DNA of 64,000 nt from Thermosulfurimonas sp. F29 (GCF_019688735.1 NZ_JAIFYA010000002.1:124001-188000), one strand, 5' to 3'; shown: positions 43,937 through 53,840, counted from the stretch's first letter. Numbers and translations: made by a program. Notes: a model not told the origin generated them from the letters alone.

Positions 43937-45196
43937 CTATTCCCGAATCTGGCCCTCCCCGAAGACAATAAATTTGAGCGAGGTGAGCTCCTCCAGGGCC
44001 ATGGGACCGTAGGCGTGTAGTTTGGTGGTGGAGATTCCTATCTCGGCCCCCAATCCCAGCTCACCGCCATCATTGAAACGGGTGGAGGCATTGACCATTA
44101 CCACGGAGGCATCCACTTCGCGCAGAAACCGCATAGCCCGGTGATAGTCCTCGGTAACGATGGTTTCGGTATGATTGGAACCATACCGGGCAATGTGGTC
44201 CAGAGCCTCCTCCATGGAACTCACCACTCTTACGGCCAGGATGAGATCCAGGTATTCGGCCTCCCAGTCCTCCTCCGTGGCTTCCCTGGCCCAGGGGATA
44301 AGCTTCCGGGTCTCGGGACAACCCCGCAGTTCTACTCCGTAGTTCTTAAAATCTTCACCCACCACCGGTAAAAATTTCCCTGCCACATCCCGGTGCACAA
44401 GGAGGGTTTCCATGGCATTACATACTCCGGGACGCTGTACCTTGGCGTTCACCGCGATGCGTCGAGCCATATCCAGATCCGCATATTTGTCGACATATAC
44501 ATGACAGACTCCCTTGTAGTGCTTGAGGACCGGGATGCGCGAGTTCTCGGTTACGAAGCGGATCAATCCCTCCCCTCCCCGGGGGATGATGAGATCAATA
44601 TATTCTTCAAGTTTTAAAAGCACACTTACCGCCGTCCTATCGGTGGTGGGGACCACCTGTACGGCGTCCTCCGGGGCCCCCGCGGACCGGAGAGCCTCCC
44701 GAAAGATCCGTGCCAGAGCCAGATTGGAATTGATGGCCTCTGACCCCCCGCGCAGAATTACGGCGTTTCCGCTCTTGAAACAGAGCCCGGCTGCGTCGAT
44801 GGTTACATTGGGACGGCTTTCGTAGATCATGGCGATTACCCCCAGGGGGATACGCATACGTCCCACCCACAGACCGTTAGGCCTGCGCCACATCTTCACC
44901 ACCTCCCCCACCGGATCGGGGAGGGCCGCCACCTCTTCAAGTCCACGGGCCATCCCCTCTATAACCTTATCCGAAAGGGTAAGTCGGTCGATTAGGGCGG
45001 ATGAAAGTCCTTTTTCTCGGGCATAAACAAGGTCTTTTTCATTTTCAGCCTGTATATAGGCCTTTTCCTCACGCAGGCGACGGGCGGTCTCCAGCAGGAC
45101 TCTATTTTTCACTTCCGTAGAAAGGGCGGAAAGCTTTCGGGAAGCCTCCCGGGCCCGCCGGGCCAGATCGGCAACCATAGCTTCTACCTCAGCCAT
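43937..45196 (-). CDS. proA: Gamma-glutamyl phosphate reductase
   Basis: A 419-residue glutamate-5-semialdehyde dehydrogenase of proline synthesis. The catalytic cysteine is in [16 protein letters not shown] near residue 255. Other family stretches are [57 protein letters not shown] and [14 protein letters not shown]. proB is not in the window. It converges with mtaD with a 5-base gap. Confidence 0.95.
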   Translation of the reverse strand: MAEVEAMVADLARRAREASRKLSALSTEVKNRVLLETARRLREEKAYIQAENEKDLVYAREKGLSSALIDRLTLSDKVIEGMARGLEEVAALPDPVGEVVKMWRRPNGLWVGRMRIPLGVIAMIYESRPNVTIDAAGLCFKSGNAVILRGGSEAINSNLALARIFREALRSAGAPEDAVQVVPTTDRTAVSVLLKLEEYIDLIIPRGGEGLIRFVTENSRIPVLKHYKGVCHVYVDKYADLDMARRIAVNAKVQRPGVCNAMETLLVHRDVAGKFLPVVGEDFKNYGVELRGCPETRKLIPWAREATEEDWEAEYLDLILAVRVVSSMEEALDHIARYGSNHTETIVTEDYHRAMRFLREVDASVVMVNASTRFNDGGELGLGAEIGISTTKLHAYGPMALEELTSLKFIVFGEGQIRE

Positions 45197-45225
45197 AACC
45201 CCCTCCTTTGCCGGAAATTTTTCCT

Positions 45226-45254
45226 ATTTAAACCGCAAGACCACGCAAAAGCAA
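45226..45254 (-). promoter_or_regulatory. proA promoter
   Basis: On the minus strand TTGCTT (45254-45249) and TTAAAT (45231-45226) are 17 bases apart, 30 bases before the proA ATG. Confidence 0.45.
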
Positions 45255-45295
45255 CCCAAAACGGGCTTTTTGAAAAGGTTCGGCGGGTAAAAGGT

Positions 45296-45324
45296 TTGAC
45301 AACGAGTAAAGGCTTTGGCATTAT
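45296..45324 (+). promoter_or_regulatory. livKHM promoter
   Basis: TTGACA and CATTAT with a 17-base spacer, 31 bases before the livK-like ATG. It is divergent from the proA promoter in a 159-base gap. Confidence 0.6.
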
Positions 45325-45355
45325 CCCCGTTAAATCTTGCTTGCAGGAGGGGCTG

Positions 45356-46495
45356 ATGCGTAAGGTATGTCTTTGGATTCTGTTGTTCTTTCTCCTTTTC
45401 GATTCCCCGGTATTGGCCAAAAAACCCTATCGAATAGGAGCCCTCTTTTCGGTGACTGGTCCCACCTCGTTTATCGGTGATCCGGAGAAGAAGACCCTGG
45501 AGATGCTGGTAGAGGAGATCAACCGGGCCGGGGGCATAAACGGCCATCCCGTGGAGGTGGTCATCTACGACACCCAGGGTGAGGAGACGCTTGCGGTGCA
45601 GAAGTTCATGCGCCTGGTGATGCAGGATCGTGTGCTGGCGGTGATCGGTCCCAGCCGCACCGGAACCAGCCTGGCCGTGGCCCCTCTGGCCGAACGCTAT
45701 CGGGTGCCCCTTATTTCCTGTGCGGCCGGAATCAAGATCGTGGAACCGGTGCGCCCCTATGTCTTCAAGGTGGCCCAGAGCGACCGCCTGGCGGTGAAAA
45801 AGATCTACCGGTACCTTCGCCGCAAGGGGCTCACCAGGGTGGCCCTCCTTACGGTTTCCAACGGATTCGGCCAGAGCGGTCGGGAGGAGCTCAAGCGACT
45901 GGCCCCTCAGTACGGAATCACCGTGGTGGCGGACGAGCTCTTCGGCCCCAAGGACACGGACATGAAGCCCCAGCTTATTCGGATCCGCAAGACCGGGGCC
46001 CAGGTCGTTATTTGCTGGGGGACCAATCCGGGGCCGGCCATCGTGGCCCGTAACATGCGTGAGCTGGGCATGACCCAGAAGCTCGTCATGAGTCACGGGG
46101 TGGCCTCGAGGCGCTTCATCGAGCTGGCCGGGGCCGCCGCCGAGGGCATCATCCTTCCGGCCGGAAAACTCATCGTGGCCCACGAGCTCCCGGACAGCGA
46201 CCCGCAAAAGCCCCTCCTCCTGAGCTACATCAAGCGCTACCGGGCTCGCTACGGCAAAGAGCCCTCCTCCTTTGGAGGACACGCCTACGATGCCTTTCTC
46301 CTCCTTAAGGAGGCCCTGGCCAGGGCCGGAGCCGATCGGGCCGGGATCCGGAACGCCCTGGAACGCATAAAAGGCCTCAAGGGCATCCACGGTGTCTTCA
46401 ACATGAGCCCCCAGGATCACAACGGTCTTTCCGAGCGCGAAGCCTTCGTGCTGGTGGAGATCAGGAACGGAGACTTTCACCTGCTTGAGGAATAA
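45356..46495 (+). CDS. livK: Branched-chain amino acid ABC transporter substrate-binding protein
   Basis: A 379-residue periplasmic binding protein of the LivJ/LivK type. A signal peptide (about 1-20, LWILLFFLLFDSPVLA) precedes YRIGALFSVTGPTSFIGDPE, EINRAGGINGHPVEVVIYD and AVIGPSRTGTSLAVAPLAE. It delivers a small solute, likely an amino acid or short-chain amide or acid, to LivHM. CAGGAGG precedes ATG 45356. A strong promoter lies upstream. Confidence 0.9.
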   Translation: MRKVCLWILLFFLLFDSPVLAKKPYRIGALFSVTGPTSFIGDPEKKTLEMLVEEINRAGGINGHPVEVVIYDTQGEETLAVQKFMRLVMQDRVLAVIGPSRTGTSLAVAPLAERYRVPLISCAAGIKIVEPVRPYVFKVAQSDRLAVKKIYRYLRRKGLTRVALLTVSNGFGQSGREELKRLAPQYGITVVADELFGPKDTDMKPQLIRIRKTGAQVVICWGTNPGPAIVARNMRELGMTQKLVMSHGVASRRFIELAGAAAEGIILPAGKLIVAHELPDSDPQKPLLLSYIKRYRARYGKEPSSFGGHAYDAFLLLKEALARAGADRAGIRNALERIKGLKGIHGVFNMSPQDHNGLSEREAFVLVEIRNGDFHLLEE

Positions 46496-46504
46496 AGGAG
46501 GTAA

Positions 46505-47377
46505 ATGGATAACTTTCTCGAGTTTCTCTTTTCCGGGCTGGTGAACGGGGCCATTTATGCCCTCATCGCCCTGGGTTTCATGATCATTTACAGCGCCACA
46601 GGGGTGATCAATTTCGCCCAGGGCGAGTTCGTGATGCTGGGAGCCATGATCACGGCCTGGCTCTCGGGACGGGGCTGGCCCCTGGCCCTGATGATCGTCG
46701 TGGCCCTGGCCGGAGCCACTCTCGTCGGGGTACTTACGGAGCGCCTCGCCCTTCGCCCGGCCCGCACGACCAATCCCTTAATCCTCATCATTATCACTAT
46801 CGGAGTCTCCATTCTCATAAAGGGGCTGGCCATGTTCGCCTGGGGTAAGGAGCCCCTGCCGGTGCGTCCCTTTCTTTCCCCGGCCCCTCTGCACCTGCTC
46901 GGGGCCACGCTCCCCCGTCAGGGGCTTCTGGTGCTTGCGGTATCGGCCCTGGCCTTCGTGGCTACGGAGTCCTTTTTCAGGTTCACTCTGTGGGGGAAGG
47001 CCATGCGGGCCTGCGCCTACAACCGTTTCGGGGCCCGGGTGCTGGGGCTCAATCTCTCGGGGCTTACGGCCCTCTCCTTCGCTCTGAGTGCGGCCCTCTC
47101 GGGGCTGGCCGGGATTATCATTTCACCGCTCACCTTTGCCGCCTACGACATGGGCACCATGCTGGGACTCAAGGGCTTCAGCGCCGCGGTATTCGGAGGG
47201 CTGGGCTCGGCCTGGGGAGCCCTTCTCGGAGGATTCACCCTGGGCGTTCTCGAGGCCCTGGCCGCAGGCTACCTATCCTCCGCCTACAAGGATGCCGTGG
47301 CCTTCCTGCTGCTTCTGACGGTGCTTTTCGTGAAGCCCGAGGGACTCCTCAGTCCCGAAAGGGTGGAGAAACTGTGA
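46505..47377 (+). CDS. livH: Branched-chain amino acid ABC transporter permease LivH
   Basis: A 290-residue permease with eight or so membrane helices. The family start is GLVNGAIYALIALGFMIIYS then GVINFAQGEFVMLGA. The EAA-like loop near MRACAYNRFGARVLGL, plus FGGLGSAWGALLGGFTLGVL, is typical. AAAGGAGGTAA precedes its ATG. The stop overlaps the livM GTG. Confidence 0.92.
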   Translation: MDNFLEFLFSGLVNGAIYALIALGFMIIYSATGVINFAQGEFVMLGAMITAWLSGRGWPLALMIVVALAGATLVGVLTERLALRPARTTNPLILIIITIGVSILIKGLAMFAWGKEPLPVRPFLSPAPLHLLGATLPRQGLLVLAVSALAFVATESFFRFTLWGKAMRACAYNRFGARVLGLNLSGLTALSFALSAALSGLAGIIISPLTFAAYDMGTMLGLKGFSAAVFGGLGSAWGALLGGFTLGVLEALAAGYLSSAYKDAVAFLLLLTVLFVKPEGLLSPERVEKL

Positions 47378-48303
47378 GGCGGGAATACCTCAAGATTATG
47401 GCCCTCGTAGGGGTGATTCTGGGGCTATACCTGGGTCTCCGGAACGAGTACCTCTTCAATGTGCTCACCATGGTGGGGCTTCAGGTGCTGGTGGTTATAG
47501 GGCTTTCCCTTCTCATGGGGTTTGCCGGGCAGGTTTCCCTGGGGCACGCCGCCTTTTACGGCCTGGGGGCGTATGCCTCGGCCATAATCTCCACCAGGTA
47601 CGGGGTCTCGCCCCTGCTGGGTATCCTCTTCGCCCAGGTCTTGACCCTCGTCGTGGCCTTTCTCCTGGGGCTCCCCACGCTCAAACTGCGGGGGCACTAT
47701 CTGGCGCTCGCCACCCTCGGCCTGGGGGTGATCGCCGAGGTCTTCTTCAAGGAGACCGTAAACCTCACCGGAGGACCTTCGGGCCTGGTGGGGATTCCCC
47801 CGCTTCCCTGGGTTCCCCTTTCCTTCAGGAGTTACTTTCTCGTGGTGTGGATCCTGGTGATCCTCTTTCTGGTGATCGCGCTCCACATCATTTACTCCCC
47901 CTGGGGACGGGCCCTTCTTGCCCTTCACGACAGCGAAGCGGCCCTGCGCTCTCTGGGGTATAACATTCACCGGTTGAAGCTGGGGGTATTTCTCTTTTCG
48001 GCCTCTTTGGCGGCTCTAGCCGGCTCTCTCTACGCCCACTGCGTTACCTTCATAAGCCCCTACAGCTTCACCTTCCTTCATTCCATCAAGTTCGTGACCA
48101 TGGTGGTCGTAGGCGGGATCGCGAGCCTCTGGGGAGCAGTGGGGGGAGCAGTTTTTCTGGCCGTTCTGCCCGAGATACTCTCCCGCTTCGAGGATTACGA
48201 GGTGGTAATTTTCGGAATCATTCTTATACTGGTAATGATTTACTGCCCGGAGGGGCTCATTTCGGCTCTGGAGAGGAGGCTATGGCGGTTCGCAAGATCC
48301 TGA
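47374..48303 (+). CDS. livM: Branched-chain amino acid ABC transporter permease LivM
   Basis: A 309-residue permease: GLQVLVVIGLSLLMGFAGQV then SLGHAAFYGLGAYASA near the start, ATLGLGVIAEVFFKETVNLT, ALLALHDSEAALRSLGYN and VVVGGIASLWGAVGGAVFLA. The GTG start overlaps the livH stop (GTGA). The cluster ends here without livG or livF; the next gene is def, which overlaps livM by 22 bases. Confidence 0.92.
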   Translation: MRREYLKIMALVGVILGLYLGLRNEYLFNVLTMVGLQVLVVIGLSLLMGFAGQVSLGHAAFYGLGAYASAIISTRYGVSPLLGILFAQVLTLVVAFLLGLPTLKLRGHYLALATLGLGVIAEVFFKETVNLTGGPSGLVGIPPLPWVPLSFRSYFLVVWILVILFLVIALHIIYSPWGRALLALHDSEAALRSLGYNIHRLKLGVFLFSASLAALAGSLYAHCVTFISPYSFTFLHSIKFVTMVVVGGIASLWGAVGGAVFLAVLPEILSRFEDYEVVIFGIILILVMIYCPEGLISALERRLWRFARS

Positions 48304-48794
48304 TTTTCGGCGATCCCCTTCTGCGGGACCGGGCCGAGGAGATCCGGGAGATAAACGGTGACCTCCAGGCTCTCATCGAAGACATGGTGGAGACCATGCG
48401 TGCGGCCAAGGGTCTGGGGCTGGCCGCAAACCAGGTGGGGGTATTAAAGCGACTCTTTATTATGGACCTTTCCGAAAAAGAGGAAGGCCCGCGAGGGCTC
48501 CTGGTCTTCATAAACCCCGAAATCGTGGAGGCTGAGGAGGAGCTCTACGAGGAGGAGGGTTGTCTCAGCATCCCGGGCTATTCGGCCAAGGTGCGTCGGA
48601 AGGCCCGGGTGCTGGTCCGGGCTCTGGATCGGGAGGGGAATCCCTTCGAACTGGAACTGGAGGGGCTTGCCGCCCGGGCCGTCCAGCACGAACTCGATCA
48701 CCTGGACGGCATCCTCTACATAGACCACCTCTCCCCCCTCAAACGCAAGCTTTTCCAGCGCTGGTGGAAAAAACACCGCCCCCGCGGTAAGTAA
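48282..48794 (+). CDS. def: Peptide deformylase
   Basis: A 170-residue deformylase removing the formyl group from new proteins. All three motifs are present: GLGLAANQVG (about 46), EEGCLSIPGY (about 90) and the metal HExxH in QHELDHLDG (about 132). Length is typical. It overlaps livM by 22 bases with GAGAGGAGG just upstream. No fmt gene is visible next to it. Confidence 0.95.
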   Translation: MAVRKILIFGDPLLRDRAEEIREINGDLQALIEDMVETMRAAKGLGLAANQVGVLKRLFIMDLSEKEEGPRGLLVFINPEIVEAEEELYEEEGCLSIPGYSAKVRRKARVLVRALDREGNPFELELEGLAARAVQHELDHLDGILYIDHLSPLKRKLFQRWWKKHRPRGK

Positions 48795-48865
48795 TCGTCT
48801 CTACCCTCAAACGATCACCCTATTTTTACCTTACGGAATCTTCTCCACTTTTGCAACCATTGTTA

Positions 48866-50038
48866 TTACGATTTGATAGGAATTATTTGAAAAAATCTCG
48901 GAAAAATAGTTAAAATCTCCCTTCCTGTTTCCGAAAGATAAAAAGTATCCTCGAGCCCGATTACCCCTGTTCCCGGAACATGGAGTTTGGGTTCCAGGGC
49001 AAGCGTCATTCCCGGGGCAAGCCTGGTCTTCACCCCCGGGGCGAGGGGAGGATCCTCGTCGATGAAAAGTCCCACCCCGTGTCCCACGAAGCCGACGCCC
49101 TCCTCACCGTGAGCCATGAAGTAGCGGGACACTCCCAGGCGTTCGGCCTCGCGGAGGGCGGCGAAGTAGACCTCCTCGGCCGGGACTCCCGGACGGAGGG
49201 CCGCCTCCGCGGCCTGCATGAGTCTTTCAGAAAGCTCGAAAAGCTCGCGCACCTCTTTGGTTGGCTCGCCCAGGGAGAACATCCGGGTTTGATCCACATA
49301 GTAGCCGGCCTCAAAACCGGAAAGATCGCAAAGCACGGGCTCTCCGGGCCGGAGCTTCTTGAGGCTGGCTCCCGAAGGGAAGCCCGGGACTCCCGGCCCC
49401 CCTTCTCCGGCCACCATGAAGGAGGGTTCCACGGCTTCCGGTCCGGAAACCAGAAGCCCGGTGGAGAACTCGTTGCCGCGAAAAGAGCGCACGAACCCCG
49501 GATGGCCACGAGTTCTCAAAGCAGCCTCGATACGGGAGAGGGCCTCAAGCTCGGTCAGGCCCGGTCGGATCTCCGGGAGAGCCTCCGCAAGGGCCTCGGA
49601 GAGGTTTCGGGCCGCCCGGCGCATGCATTCCACCTCGTAGGCGGACTTCCGCCACCGAAGCTCCGCAAGGAGCGGCGAAACATCCCGGAGTTCGAAGTCG
49701 GAAAGCACCTCCTGATAACGAAGGAAACGCCCGTGGCTCAGGGCGGAAAACTCAAGCCCTATCCTCTTCACTCCGCATTCCCGAAGCACTCCGGGAAGTT
49801 TTCTCAGGGAACGGAAGGTCTCCGCGGGAAGGGAACTTTCCCGCTTGACCCGCTCGAGGGGACGAAACACCAGAAAGCGGACCTCCCGTGGGGTCACCAC
49901 CAGGTGTCCCAGAGCGAAACTTCCGGTGAAGTAGAAAAGATGAACCGGATGGGTGAGGAGTGCCGCCTCGAGATTTTCCCGCCGGAGGCTCCGGCGCAGG
50001 GCCTCAAGGCGTCTTTCGATCTCGATCTTCGGGATCAC
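48866..50038 (-). CDS. pepQ: Xaa-Pro peptidase (M24B family)
   Basis: A 390-residue aminopeptidase P/prolidase-type enzyme. The N-terminal creatinase-like domain spans 1-125. The pita-bread catalytic domain has metal ligands in VLCDLSGFEAGYYVDQTRMF (D..D), GHGVGLFIDEDP (His), LALEPKLHVPG (Glu) and IGLEDTFYL (Glu). It releases N-terminal residues before proline. The GTG start has GGAGAGGT upstream and overlaps the transglycosylase gene by 35 bases. Confidence 0.88.
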   Translation of the reverse strand: MIPKIEIERRLEALRRSLRRENLEAALLTHPVHLFYFTGSFALGHLVVTPREVRFLVFRPLERVKRESSLPAETFRSLRKLPGVLRECGVKRIGLEFSALSHGRFLRYQEVLSDFELRDVSPLLAELRWRKSAYEVECMRRAARNLSEALAEALPEIRPGLTELEALSRIEAALRTRGHPGFVRSFRGNEFSTGLLVSGPEAVEPSFMVAGEGGPGVPGFPSGASLKKLRPGEPVLCDLSGFEAGYYVDQTRMFSLGEPTKEVRELFELSERLMQAAEAALRPGVPAEEVYFAALREAERLGVSRYFMAHGEEGVGFVGHGVGLFIDEDPPLAPGVKTRLAPGMTLALEPKLHVPGTGVIGLEDTFYLSETGREILTIFPRFFQIIPIKS

Positions 50039-50864
50039 GCAACCTCTCCGCTATGGCGAGGATGGTTTCGGCGTAGGGTTCGCTGTGATTGTAGGTCATG
50101 AGGACCCGCTTCTTCTCCTCCCGGGAAAGCCCCGGACGCCATCCGTGTCGCGCGAGATAATTGGCGGCACTGGCCAGGGCATCGGTGAGGTCGTAAAGAT
50201 CTATTCGGCCGTCGCCGTTTCCGTCCACGGCGTACTCTCTGAAGCTGCTGGGAACGAACTGGGGATAGCCGAAGGCCCCGAATATGGAGCCCTTGAGGCT
50301 CAGAGGATCGAGCCCGTACTTCCCGGAAAGCTCAAGGAGCACCCTTAGTTCCCGGTAGGCCCAGCGGGCCCGGCGGGCCATGATCCGCCTGAGGCGGTCT
50401 TCTTCCTCGGGTGAAAGCTCACGCCTCAGGTAGGGTTTCACCCTCTCCCAGTCGGAGGAGACGGCCATGCTGGCCAGCACATTGAAGACCTCGTAGCGAC
50501 CATGGTGACGCCCCAGATCGGATTCCACCAGAAGAAGGGCCACCAGGATCTCCTTTTCCACTCCGAAGCGTTCTTCCAGCTCCCGTAAAAGCGGGGCGTA
50601 ATCCCTCAGAAAGGCCCGGGCCCGGGCGATCCTTTCCGGGCGCAGGAACTGTCGGTAGGGAAGCCTGGTTTCGTCCCAGGTGAGCTTGCGGGGCATGATC
50701 TGGGGAAGAAAACGCACTCGCGGGTCGGAGAAGAGGCGCTCTATCTTTTCCCGCGGGAGTCCGTCCCGGATCAGACGGACCTTGAGGGGTTCAAACACGG
50801 GAGGGACCGCATGCAGGTTCGCCGGAAAGAACACGAGAAGAAGCCCCACGCAAAGAAACCGCAT
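50004..50864 (-). CDS. Lytic murein transglycosylase, MltB family
   Basis: A 286-residue exported enzyme with a signal peptide (about 1-19). MltB-type motifs are VEKEILVALLLVESDLGRHH (catalytic Glu), NVLASMAVSS, LKGSIFGAFGYPQFVPSSFR, EYAVDGNGDGRIDLYDLTDA and ASAANYLARHGWRPG. The D-N-D-D segment is an EF-hand-like calcium loop, as in MltB. It cleaves peptidoglycan in the periplasm. It is a member of the minus-strand operon between the UPF0182 gene and pepQ. Confidence 0.9.
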   Translation of the reverse strand: MRFLCVGLLLVFFPANLHAVPPVFEPLKVRLIRDGLPREKIERLFSDPRVRFLPQIMPRKLTWDETRLPYRQFLRPERIARARAFLRDYAPLLRELEERFGVEKEILVALLLVESDLGRHHGRYEVFNVLASMAVSSDWERVKPYLRRELSPEEEDRLRRIMARRARWAYRELRVLLELSGKYGLDPLSLKGSIFGAFGYPQFVPSSFREYAVDGNGDGRIDLYDLTDALASAANYLARHGWRPGLSREEKKRVLMTYNHSEPYAETILAIAERLRDPEDRDRKTP

Positions 50865-50869
50865 GCTCT

Positions 50870-53548
50870 CTATCTTAAGGCCTCGCCCAGTTTTTTCCAG
50901 AGCCTTCCGAATTCCTCGAGATCGCCGCGCCTCAGGGCCTCCTCGGCCCGGCGATAAAGTTCCCGGAGGAACTCGCGGGTGGCTTCGGCCCGGGGTTTTG
51001 CGGCCCTGAGGATTCCGCTGACGGTCCTGCGGGTGCGGTAGGCGGCCCTCTCCAGAGGAGACCCGAAAAGCTCAAGAAGGGCTTCCTCCAGAGTCGGAGC
51101 CATGGCGATGCTCCCGCCGTAGGCCACGATGACCCTCTTGAGCTCGGGGATCTGTCCGGTCTCGGACTTAAGGTAAAGAGGTTGCACATAAAGGAGGTTG
51201 CCTTCTATGGGGATGACCAGGAGGGTGCCCAGGATGACCCGGCTTCCCCGCTGGTCCCATAGGGAGAGCTGCCGGGAGATGTCCGGATCCTGGTTGATGC
51301 GGCTTTCGATCTGCTGGGGACCGTAAACCAGGGTCTGCTTCGGGAAACGATAGACCAGCATCTCGCCGTAGTGTTCCGGATCACAGCGCACGCACATCCA
51401 GGCCGAAAGGTTGTTCTTCCTGGCCGGGGTAAAGGGCACCATCAGGATGAATTCGGGTGAGGTCTCCCCGGGCAGTCTCATGATAGTGTAGTAGGCCCTT
51501 ATGTAACGACGGGGATCCCTGGGGCTTTTAGGGATCTCCCACAGATCCTCCTGATTGTAAAACACCCTGGGATCGGTCATGTGGTAACGGGCGTAGAGCC
51601 GGGCCTGAAGGGAGAAGAGCCGATGGGGATAACGGATGTGCCGGCGAAGATCCTCCCGGAGTTCCGAAAGGGGCCGAAAGATCCCGAAGATCTCCTGATA
51701 GGTCCGGATCAGGGGGTCCCGGGGATCCTTAAGGTAGAAGCGTACCGTTCCGTGGTAGGCGTCCACCACGGCCAGGGCGGAGTTGCGGATGTAATTGCCC
51801 AGGCCCTTTACCCGGCGCGAGTAGGGGAACCGGTCGGAGACCGTGTAAAGATCCACGAACCAGAAGAGACGCCCGTCCTTTCCGATTACCAGATAGGGAT
51901 CGGGGTCCACCAGCAGAAAGGGGGCCAGACGCTTTACCCTTCCCCGCACCTCGCGATAGTAAAGAATGCGGCTTTCGGATCGGATGTCCCGGGAGAAGAG
52001 GAACTTGCTCGTCCCGAAGCGATAGGCAAAAAGGAGGCGGCGGAAGATTCCCCCCACCCGCACCCCGGTCTTTCCCCGATAGGTGGTGTAGACATTTTCC
52101 TCCCCGGCGGGATAGTCGAACTCCTTGAGTCGGGTATCCACCACCGCGTAGGTGGTGGTGAGTTCCCCGAAGTAGATCTCCGGGCGTTTCACCCGAAGGT
52201 CTATGACCGAGCGCGGAGGGATGTCCTTTATGAGAAGCACCGGAAGCCCCTCCGGGGAGACCTGGTTGACCACCCCCAGGGTGAGGCCGTAGCCGTGGGT
52301 GTAGATGAGGTGGAGGTTGATCCAGGACTTGCTGGGTAGATCCTCGTAGGAAAGCTCCCGGGCCGAAAGCATGACCTGCCTGAGTTCCCCGTTTATGAGG
52401 TATCGATCGTTGTCCACGGAGACGAAACGATAGTAGGTGCGGATTTCCTGGATCTGGCTGTAGGTTTCGAGCAGGGGCTGATGGTCCCACAGGCGGATGT
52501 TCTTTATGGTGGAGGCGTTGCGCTGGAGGTCCGCGTAGGTGAGGGGTTTTCCGAAGCGGAAGGGTTTTTCCACCACCCGATTCAGACCGAACCCCTCCCG
52601 GGTGTAGCGGATCTCGTAGGCTATGTAGGTTTTTTCCTTGTCGAGTTCGTTGGGCTGCACCACATACCGGTGAACCACCCCGGGTAGCACCCGGAGCCCC
52701 AGAAAGTAGATCAGGGCGTAGCCCAGGGTAAGGCCCAGGAGGATCTCGCGTCTGGGTCTCAGGACGAAAAGGGCCGAGAGCACCGCCGCGGCAAGCGAAA
52801 GCAATACCAGGGCGTTCAACGCCGGGAGCACCACCCTGGCCTCGGTGTATCCCGCTCCGAAGACCACGCCGCGTTCGTCGAAGAGGAGGTCCGCCCGATC
52901 AAGGAATAGATCGTAGGCCAGGCGCAGGAAAAACAGCGCCAACATCACGGCCAGATAGCGCCGAAAGGTCGGCGTGAGCCTTACCCCCAGAGGTCCACCG
53001 CGTTCCAGGTGCCCCTGAGCCAGAAATACGAGCACTCCCGAAAGAAAAAGAAGGGTCCAGAGGGCCAGAGCCGCGTCTCCCAGGTAACGGAGAAAGGGAA
53101 GCCTGAACACATAAAAACCCACATCCAGGGAAAGAAGAGGATCCTTCAGCCCGAAGCCCTTCCCGTGAAGGGCCAGAAGGAAGTCACTCCAGAGACCGCG
53201 GGAGGAAAGTCCGAAGGACAGGGCCAGGATGAGGGACACCACCCGCAGAAGCAGACGAAACTTTTCCGAAAGGATGCGCCTCAGCCGGGGGTCCAGATAT
53301 TGGGCCCAGAGCCCACCCCGGGAGGCCTGGCGCTGAACCAGATATCCATGGAGGTAAAATATCAGCCCCGCAAGGAGCGCGGAGACCCCGAAAAGGAGAG
53401 CCTCCGCCTGGTAGCGTACCAGAAACACCCGTGCGTAACCCAGATCCCGGAACCATAGATAGTCGGTGTAGAAACGCACGAAGGGGGAGAAAAGTCCAAC
53501 GGCCAGACCCAGAAGGGCCAGTATGAGAACGGAAAGGCGAACTTTCAC
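50870..53548 (-). CDS. UPF0182 family large membrane protein
   Basis: An 892-residue UPF0182/COG1615 protein. About seven membrane helices lie in residues 1-290, starting VLILALLGLAVGLF with FYTDYLWFRDLGYARVFLVR after the first helix. A large outer domain follows, with VDAYHGTVRFYLKDPRDPLI, RYPHRLFSLQARLYARYHMT and FILMVPFTPARKNNLSAWM, and a charged helical C-terminus. Function unknown. The GTG start overlaps the stop of the 35-residue gene upstream (GTGA), so it is tied to the tiny membrane pair B. Confidence 0.88.
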   Translation of the reverse strand: MKVRLSVLILALLGLAVGLFSPFVRFYTDYLWFRDLGYARVFLVRYQAEALLFGVSALLAGLIFYLHGYLVQRQASRGGLWAQYLDPRLRRILSEKFRLLLRVVSLILALSFGLSSRGLWSDFLLALHGKGFGLKDPLLSLDVGFYVFRLPFLRYLGDAALALWTLLFLSGVLVFLAQGHLERGGPLGVRLTPTFRRYLAVMLALFFLRLAYDLFLDRADLLFDERGVVFGAGYTEARVVLPALNALVLLSLAAAVLSALFVLRPRREILLGLTLGYALIYFLGLRVLPGVVHRYVVQPNELDKEKTYIAYEIRYTREGFGLNRVVEKPFRFGKPLTYADLQRNASTIKNIRLWDHQPLLETYSQIQEIRTYYRFVSVDNDRYLINGELRQVMLSARELSYEDLPSKSWINLHLIYTHGYGLTLGVVNQVSPEGLPVLLIKDIPPRSVIDLRVKRPEIYFGELTTTYAVVDTRLKEFDYPAGEENVYTTYRGKTGVRVGGIFRRLLFAYRFGTSKFLFSRDIRSESRILYYREVRGRVKRLAPFLLVDPDPYLVIGKDGRLFWFVDLYTVSDRFPYSRRVKGLGNYIRNSALAVVDAYHGTVRFYLKDPRDPLIRTYQEIFGIFRPLSELREDLRRHIRYPHRLFSLQARLYARYHMTDPRVFYNQEDLWEIPKSPRDPRRYIRAYYTIMRLPGETSPEFILMVPFTPARKNNLSAWMCVRCDPEHYGEMLVYRFPKQTLVYGPQQIESRINQDPDISRQLSLWDQRGSRVILGTLLVIPIEGNLLYVQPLYLKSETGQIPELKRVIVAYGGSIAMAPTLEEALLELFGSPLERAAYRTRRTVSGILRAAKPRAEATREFLRELYRRAEEALRRGDLEEFGRLWKKLGEALR

Positions 53549-53652
53549 GGGGAGGCTTTCTTCTCTCGTGGCTCTTCCACGAGTTTGATGTAGAGATAGA
53601 AAATGAAGGCAAAAATAGTGGTGCCTATTAAAATGATGTAAGCTCCTTCCAC
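53545..53652 (-). CDS. Tiny membrane protein, pair B downstream member
   Basis: A 35-residue gene: a short start MEGAYIILIGTTIFAFIF, one membrane helix (about 4-22) and a charged tail EEPREKKASP. The GTG at 53652 has GGAGGA 6 bases upstream, inside the end of its partner. Its stop overlaps the UPF0182 start. Order, sizes and ribosome-site placement mirror 21596-21878. Confidence 0.6.
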   Translation of the reverse strand: MEGAYIILIGTTIFAFIFYLYIKLVEEPREKKASP

Positions 53653-53654
53653 TC

Positions 53655-53840
53655 TTAGTCCTCCGGGGGAATTATGAAATAACCCAGGGTTATTATAATC
53701 GTTCCTGCGATCACGAAAAGGAGGGCACTTCCTGGGCCCAATCTTGACGAGAGGATAGCCCCCACGAACCCTCCCGTGAGAAAGTACTTTCCCATATCCA
53801 TCAAAGTCTTTCCCAGTTCCCGTCGGCGTTCGCGGTTCAC
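53655..53840 (-). CDS. Tiny membrane protein, pair B upstream member
   Basis: A 61-residue protein with a basic helical start (NRERRRELGKTLMDMGKYFL) and two hydrophobic segments (about 20-30 and 37-55) ending FIIPPED. It is a paralogue of the 59-residue gene at 21596-21775. The start overlaps the aconitase stop by 4 bases. Membrane role unknown; it may assist the large UPF0182 protein encoded downstream. Confidence 0.72.
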   Translation of the reverse strand: MNRERRRELGKTLMDMGKYFLTGGFVGAILSSRLGPGSALLFVIAGTIIITLGYFIIPPED

